Assembly: GCF_036002945.1 (NCBI RefSeq) | Contig: NZ_CP108529.1 | Coordinates: 3,720,001-3,784,000 of the forward strand | Reading direction: 5' to 3' | DNA: 64,000 nt | Origin: Streptomyces sp. NBC_01224 | GTDB lineage: Bacteria > Actinomycetota > Actinomycetes > Streptomycetales > Streptomycetaceae | The notes under the pieces: generated by a model | The model's database searches: none | What the model was told of the DNA's origin: nothing | What the model saw: the letters and a program-made list of their open reading frames with translations, nothing else | In this document: positions 60,101 through 64,000 of the stretch, in pieces | Layout of the letters: every line of letters starts with the position of its first letter | Position numbering within the stretch: the stretch's first letter is position 1 | Translations under genes and position numbers: made by a program

Positions 60101-60222
60101 AGGAGGTCGAGGGCGTACGGAAGGTCCTCGCCGAGCTGGAACGCTCCATCCGTGACCGTCTCGCCGATCACGGATACTGGGAACAGGGCTCGCTCTTCGA
60201 CATCGACGACGAGCGGCGCTAG
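57148..60222 (+). CDS. drmD: DISARM SNF2-like helicase DrmD, C-terminally truncated by amber codon
   Basis: A 1024-residue SNF2/SWI2 ATPase: DDVGLGKTIEAGL (motif I), VVDEVHTC (II, DEVH), LFLSATPHNG (III), LATDAASEGINLQ (V) and QRNGRIDRHGQ (VI). Size, composition and the following large adenine methylase match DrmD of class 1 DISARM anti-phage systems. The ATG at 57148 follows GGGAG. The frame ends at TAG 60220-60222, but the same frame stays open for 56 more codons to a TGA that overlaps the methylase ATG. The helicase core is intact; only the far C-terminus would be lost. Confidence 0.83.
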   Translation: MTDVAVGTDRTGIDRDEDSAAPAHGQLVTVRNRPWVVTEVTRSAVSSENPARTAAASAPHLVSLVSVEDDARDEELRVVWELEQGAVVHQQYELPSPATGIDAPARLDAFLDAVRWGAIASADKTALQAPFRSGAEIQDYQLAPVVRALSMPRTNLLIADDVGLGKTIEAGLVMQELMLRHRARTMLIVCPSGLTLQWQDEMRDKFGLDFRIVNSALLRELRRSRGPHAANPWMHYPRLIVSVDWLKRDRPMRMLREVLPHLPEYPRAFDLLVVDEVHTCAPSGTGRYAVDSQRTKAIRALAPHCEHRLFLSATPHNGFLESFTALLELLDDHRFARGVKPSDEQLRRVMVRRLKSELPKTWDGRARFPDRVPHALEVRYEDEARAAYGKLSAYARSRREAGDTGAARTASDFVTTLLKKRFLSSPKAFAETIDVHLATMTKGPAAEQAPSEKVLRPLIERVEETAESDEDHAEAAERALTAVRQASHTLTSAEHTRLKELSVWARTATKRPDAKFVALRGWLDAIVCENGPAGDWEPDRVIVFTEYRDTQRWLFDRLIAAGYPADRIAQLYGGQKPEEREHIKTVFQEDPSLSPVRILLATDAASEGINLQAHCHRLLHWEIPWNPNRLEQRNGRIDRHGQRADQVDVFHFVPEGWQGFTATDDDAPDSRHTNGTLEDELHFLAVAARKTEQIREDLGSAGEIIAAQVEQKMLGRRSDWTTADAEISRRSGQAALKTDRDLARELEKLVGELAGSRDTLHLTPETVERVVRTGLGLAHRKDLTEIPDPAGGDSPARYFRLPELPGAWAHARNDGLRHPLTGRERPVVFDERDARRRTDVVLLHLGHRLVQMCLRLLRAELWSGGQEAKLSRVTARVVPGDLLRTPAVVAHGRVVVSGRGGTRLHEEIITAGGAITGGKLESARQDELDAWLAAASEELPAADVTDRLTALWQPQLKDKLSRALGTRARARFKSVEKLLATRCDEEVEGVRKVLAELERSIRDRLADHGYWEQGSLFDIDDERR

Positions 60223-60393
60223 CTGCGCGCCGACCGCGAGGCCCTGACCGAGCGGCTGGACGCGATCCCCGCCCTGATCGAGTCCGAGTCCCAGGCACTC
60301 CGCAGCCGCTGGGCCGATCCGACGCCCCGGTGGTTCCCCGTCGCCGTCACCTTCCTCGTCCCGTCCGCCCTCGCCCGTGGAGACCAGCGCTGA
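60223..60393 (+). other. drmD: In-frame 3' continuation of drmD beyond the amber codon
   Basis: After TAG the same frame reads LRADREALTERLDAIPALIE, then SESQALRSRWADPTPRWFPV, then AVTFLVPSALARGDQR and TGA. The helical start and the hydrophobic end look like a natural C-terminus, and codon use stays GC3-rich. The TGA at 60391-60393 forms TGATG with the next start, the junction expected of an intact operon. A single CAG-to-TAG change would explain the break. Confidence 0.75.
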
Positions 60394-63300
60394 TGCCCCC
60401 CGCCCCTCGCCGCCCGCCTGTGGGGCACATCCCCACGCCCGCGGACCAGCACACCGACTGGCTGCGGCTGCTCCGCCCGGACGGCCCGTTCGTCTCGCTG
60501 TCCGTCCTGACCGAGGTGTTCCCGCAGGGCCTGGACACCGTGCCGAAGGAGACCTTGCAGCGGCTCCGCCAGGCGTGGGACGAGGTCCAGGAGGACCCCG
60601 CCCTGCTGCGCCACGGGTGGGAGCGGCTGATCCTGGGCGAGCTGCTGGGCTGGACTCCTGGCCTGCGCGAGGGCGCCGCCCTGCCCGAGTCCGTACGGGC
60701 CGGGGCGAACAGCCCGGACGCCGTCGTCCTGGGCCCCAGCCCCGGCCCCGGCCCCGACGGCCCCTCCTCACGTGTTCTCTTCTTCCGCGCACCCGAGTGG
60801 GGCGCCTCGCTGACGCGGGCGAAGGGCGACACCCCTTCCGCGGTGGACCGGGCCGCCGATCTGGCCCGCTGGCGTGACGTCCCGCTCGCCCTGGTCACCA
60901 ACGGCCGCGAGTGGGCACTGGTCCACGCCCGCCCGAAGGAGGCAACCACGGTCGCCGTCTTCGACGCCGACCTGTGGCTGGAGGAGCCGCTGCTCCTGCG
61001 CGCGTTCGCCAGCCTGCTGCACGCCCGCCGGGCCGCGCTCCCCGCGCTGGACGCCGAGGGGAAGCACACCTCCTCGCTCGCCGCGCTCTTCGCCCGCACC
61101 GCCGACCAGCAGACGGACGTCACCGACACACTCGGCAAGCAGGTCCGCGCCGCCGTCGCACTGCTCGTCGCGGAACTCTCCCGCCTGGACCGCGAGTCGA
61201 ACGGCCGGATGCTCGCCGATGTCGACGGGAAGCCGCTGTACGACAGCGCGCTGACGGTCATGATGCGGCTGGTCTTCCTCCTGTACGCGGAGGAGCAGCG
61301 GCTGCTCCCCTCCGACGACCGCCTGTACTCCGAGTCGTATGCGGTCGCCCCGCTCCACGACGCCCTGGACGCCGAACGCTCCCTGCACGGCGGCGAGCTG
61401 GGCGACCGCCGCGCCGCCGCCTGGCCGCAGCTGCTCGCGGTGTTCGCCGCGATCCACGGCGGCTCGACCCATGACGAGCTGTGGATTCCCGCGTACGGCG
61501 GCTCGCTCTTCGACCCGTCGCGCTTCCCGTGGCTGGCGGAGGCGAAGGTCACGGACAGGGTGGTGTACGAGATCCTCGACGCCCTCCTCGTCCTGCGCCG
61601 CAAGGGCCGGGGCAAAGGCCGCGAGGCCATGTCGTACAAGGGCCTGGACGTCGAGCAGATCGGCCATGTCTACGAGGGCCTGCTGGAGTACGGCTGCGAG
61701 CGCGCCGACCAGCCGTACCTCGGGATCGCTCTCGGCCGCGACGGACAGTACGAGGCGGTGCTGCCGCTGGCTGACCTGGAGCAGTGGCAGGCCGCCGGTT
61801 CGATCGAGGCCGAACTGAAGGAGGCGACCGGGGTTACCTCGGTCGCCCAGATCCGCAAGGCCCTGGACAAGGCGGGCGTCGTCACCGCCGAACTGCACGC
61901 CTCGGCCGGCAACGACGACGAGCTCGCCGCCCGTGTCGCACCCTTCGCGGGCCTGGTCGACGACGATCTACGCGGCGAGCCGATGGTGTTCCCGGCCGGT
62001 TCCACGGTGATGGTGCGCTCCGGCAACCGCCGCAACACGGGGACGCACTACACCCCGAAGAAGCTGGCGGAAGAGGTCGTCGAGCACACCCTCGCTCCCC
62101 TGTGCTTCTCCCCCGGCCCGGCGGAGGGCGCGGCCGTCGGGGTCTGGAAGGCGAAGCCCGCGGCAGAGCTGCTGAAGCTGCGGGTGCTGGATCCGGCAAT
62201 GGGCTCCGGCGCCTTCCTCGTCTCCGCCTGCCGCTACCTCTCGGACCGGGTGGTGGACGCCTGGCTGCGCGACGGGCTGCCGGACGAGGTCCGCCGCGAT
62301 GTGGGTGCGGACGACCGGGACGAGTTGCTGCGGGTGGCACGGCGTCTGGTCGCCGACCGGTGCCTGTACGGGGTGGACCGGGACCCGATGGCGGTGGAAC
62401 TGGCGAAGCTGTCGCTCTGGCTGGTCACGCTGGCGAAGGGCCGGCCGTTCTCCTTCCTGGACCACGCGCTGCGGTGCGGGGACTCGCTGGTCGGTGTCAT
62501 CGACGTGGAACAGATCAAGGCGTTCCATCTGGAGTCGGGCGCACGTCAGTTGAGCCAGGAGGTGTCGCGGGCCCTGGACGTGACGGAGTCCCTGCTCTCG
62601 AAAGCGGCGGGTCTGCGCCGCGAGATCGAGGCGACCCCGGTCCACGACATCCGCAGCGTCCACGCCAAGACGGAGAAGCTGCGCGAGGCGGAGGCCCTGT
62701 CGGAACGGTTGCGCCTGGCGGCGGACGCGGTGGTGGGGGCGGCGCTGGCGGCGGAGGGCATCTCCGACGAGGAGGCGTCCGACCTGACGGGCGAGGAGAA
62801 GGTGGGCGGCAAGCGGGGCGCCGCGCAGTTCCGGGACGCGAAGGAGAGCGCGAAGGCACGGGCGTACCGGAACCGACTGGAGTCGGTCGCGGGGCTGGTG
62901 GCTACGGCGCTGGAGGAGGACGCGAAGGTCCCCGGGTCGTCGTACGCGGGTGAGCAGGCGCGAGGCGTTGTGGACCGGTGGCTGACGGGCGAACGGGCGG
63001 CTGCGGTACGGCCGTTGCACTGGCCGCTGGAGTTCCCGGAGATCATGGGGGTGGGGGGCGCGTCGGGGTTCGACGCGATCGTGGGGAACCCGCCGTTCAT
63101 CGGCGGCCAGAAGCTGACCGGTGCGCTGGGCACGGACTACCGCGAGTACCTGGTCAACCGGCTGGGCGGAGGACAGCGGGGCAGCGCGGACCTGTGCGCG
63201 TACTTCCTGCTGCGGAACCTGGCGCTGGCGCCGGGTCGGCGTACGGGGATCATCGCGACGAACACGATCGCGCAGGGCGACACCCGAGAGGTCGGGCTGG

Positions 63301-64000
63301 ACCAGGCGACGGCTGCCGGGTGGACGGTGTACCGGGCGATCAAGTCGCAGCCCTGGCCGGGGACGGCGGCGCTGGAAGTCTCGCTGCTGTGGCTGGGGGG
63401 AAGCCCGGGTAGCAGCGAGATGCCCGTCTTGAACGGCAATGAGGTACCGGGGATCACCTCGGGGCTCGCTCCGCAATCGCGGGTAAACGGGAAGCCGTAT
63501 CGGCTGGCGGCGAATGCAGGGCAGTCGTTCATGGGGTCAATCCTCCTCGGTAAAGGGTTCATCCTTGAACCGAGTGAAGCCCGCGCTCTGCTCGCAACGG
63601 ACCCACGCAACAAGGATGTAATTTTCCCATACCTGAACGGAGAAGATCAAAATTCCCGCCCCACTGGATCGGCCAGCCGATGGGTAATCGATTTCCGCGG
63701 AATGCCCGAGTCGGAAGCGCGAACCTACGCGGAGCCGTTCGCGATTGTCGAGCGCCTCGTAAGGCCCGTGCGAGCAACGAACAAGCGCCCCGCCCGACGT
63801 GATCGCTGGTGGCAGTATGCCGAGCGGGCACGCAATCTCTACGCGAGCATCGAGAATCAAGGGCTAGCGCATGTAATCGCGATTGCCCTCGTCAGCAAGA
63901 CCGCCATGCCTCTCTTGCAGCCAACTGACCAGGTATTCTCCAACACCTTGGGCGTGTTCACCTCGGACTCGCCAGCCAGACTCGCCGTACTGTCCAGCGC
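60393..64000 (+). CDS. drmMI: DISARM-type N6-adenine DNA methyltransferase DrmMI, 3' end outside window
   Basis: At least 1202 codons, running off the right edge. The N-terminal 550 residues are helical with LALVTNGREWALVHARP. The methylase core has HYTPKKLAEEVVEHTL, the AdoMet motif VLDPAMGSGAFLVSACRYL at about residue 600, GVDRDPMAVELAKLSLWL, and the catalytic IVGNPPFIGG (NPPF) at about 900, all typical of Eco57I-like adenine methylases. From about 63530 the sequence is less GC-rich, in the likely target-recognition region. It follows drmD by a TGATG overlap. It should mark host DNA for DISARM. drmA/B/C would be expected beyond the window. Confidence 0.82.
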   Translation, partial: MPPAPRRPPVGHIPTPADQHTDWLRLLRPDGPFVSLSVLTEVFPQGLDTVPKETLQRLRQAWDEVQEDPALLRHGWERLILGELLGWTPGLREGAALPESVRAGANSPDAVVLGPSPGPGPDGPSSRVLFFRAPEWGASLTRAKGDTPSAVDRAADLARWRDVPLALVTNGREWALVHARPKEATTVAVFDADLWLEEPLLLRAFASLLHARRAALPALDAEGKHTSSLAALFARTADQQTDVTDTLGKQVRAAVALLVAELSRLDRESNGRMLADVDGKPLYDSALTVMMRLVFLLYAEEQRLLPSDDRLYSESYAVAPLHDALDAERSLHGGELGDRRAAAWPQLLAVFAAIHGGSTHDELWIPAYGGSLFDPSRFPWLAEAKVTDRVVYEILDALLVLRRKGRGKGREAMSYKGLDVEQIGHVYEGLLEYGCERADQPYLGIALGRDGQYEAVLPLADLEQWQAAGSIEAELKEATGVTSVAQIRKALDKAGVVTAELHASAGNDDELAARVAPFAGLVDDDLRGEPMVFPAGSTVMVRSGNRRNTGTHYTPKKLAEEVVEHTLAPLCFSPGPAEGAAVGVWKAKPAAELLKLRVLDPAMGSGAFLVSACRYLSDRVVDAWLRDGLPDEVRRDVGADDRDELLRVARRLVADRCLYGVDRDPMAVELAKLSLWLVTLAKGRPFSFLDHALRCGDSLVGVIDVEQIKAFHLESGARQLSQEVSRALDVTESLLSKAAGLRREIEATPVHDIRSVHAKTEKLREAEALSERLRLAADAVVGAALAAEGISDEEASDLTGEEKVGGKRGAAQFRDAKESAKARAYRNRLESVAGLVATALEEDAKVPGSSYAGEQARGVVDRWLTGERAAAVRPLHWPLEFPEIMGVGGASGFDAIVGNPPFIGGQKLTGALGTDYREYLVNRLGGGQRGSADLCAYFLLRNLALAPGRRTGIIATNTIAQGDTREVGLDQATAAGWTVYRAIKSQPWPGTAALEVSLLWLGGSPGSSEMPVLNGNEVPGITSGLAPQSRVNGKPYRLAANAGQSFMGSILLGKGFILEPSEARALLATDPRNKDVIFPYLNGEDQNSRPTGSASRWVIDFRGMPESEARTYAEPFAIVERLVRPVRATNKRPARRDRWWQYAERARNLYASIENQGLAHVIAIALVSKTAMPLLQPTDQVFSNTLGVFTSDSPARLAVLSS

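Noticed and set aside
57148..60222. drmD as a helicase of a classical type I restriction system or a general SWI2/SNF2 factor
   Set aside because: No HsdR nuclease domain is seen, and the coupled very large Eco57I-like methylase fits class 1 DISARM better, though drmA/B/C lie outside the window.

Overview
The window is a piece of a high-GC actinobacterial chromosome, almost certainly Streptomyces. The evidence is the very high G+C with strong third-position G/C bias, frequent GTG starts, a conserved block holding the S10-spc-alpha ribosomal gene clusters followed by rplM-rpsI-glmM-coaA-glmS-acpS-nnr-alr-tsaE/B/D, and two copies of a short palindromic intergenic element of a type I remember as common in Streptomyces. 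There are no tRNA, rRNA or CRISPR features and no intact insertion sequence.

Layout, left to right. (1) 1-2.5 kb: the start of a YciI-like gene, then a divergent DHA2 efflux pump / TetR repressor pair sharing a perfect palindrome. (2) 2.5-13.4 kb, nearly all minus strand: a conserved housekeeping block for tRNA t6A synthesis (tsaE, tsaB, tsaD with rimI), alanine racemase, NAD(P)HX repair, holo-ACP synthase and GlmS. Embedded in it are a plus-strand YkuD-like protein lacking its catalytic Cys and a small Pro/Ala-rich ORF behind an iron-box-like palindrome. (3) 13.5-18.3 kb: a compact class I lanthipeptide locus, lanA-(hairpin)-lanB-lanC, whose 52-residue precursor is encoded at 18162-18320. 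(4) 18.3-24.6 kb: accessory, partly decaying DNA: a chloroperoxidase-like hydrolase, a deleted LysR gene, an MFS permease, a Cys-less isochorismatase-like protein, remnants of a second LysR gene and an oxidoreductase, then an ECF sigma factor with a membrane partner. (5) 24.8-35.4 kb: coaA, a DUF389 protein, glmM, rpsI-rplM, an ABC-F ATPase, two unknown proteins and truA. (6) 35.4-52.6 kb: rplQ-rpoA-rpsD-rpsK-rpsM-rpmJ-infA, map-adk-secY, and the spc and S10 ribosomal clusters, all on the minus strand. (7) 53.1-64.0 kb, plus strand: a defence/repair island. It opens with a two-gene RNA repair cassette (RNA ligase fused to a P-loop kinase, then a MJ1316/DUF504-EEP phosphatase-poly(A)-polymerase-like protein). 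A DISARM-type SNF2 helicase (drmD) and a large adenine methylase (drmMI) follow, and the methylase runs off the window.

The most notable points are the lanthipeptide precursor, the RNA repair cassette beside a DISARM locus, an in-frame amber codon that cuts 56 codons from drmD just before its junction with drmMI, a four-Cys ribosomal protein S4 gene in the alpha operon, and His-rich tails on both RimI and TsaD. Functions are assigned from motif recognition alone; no database search was possible.
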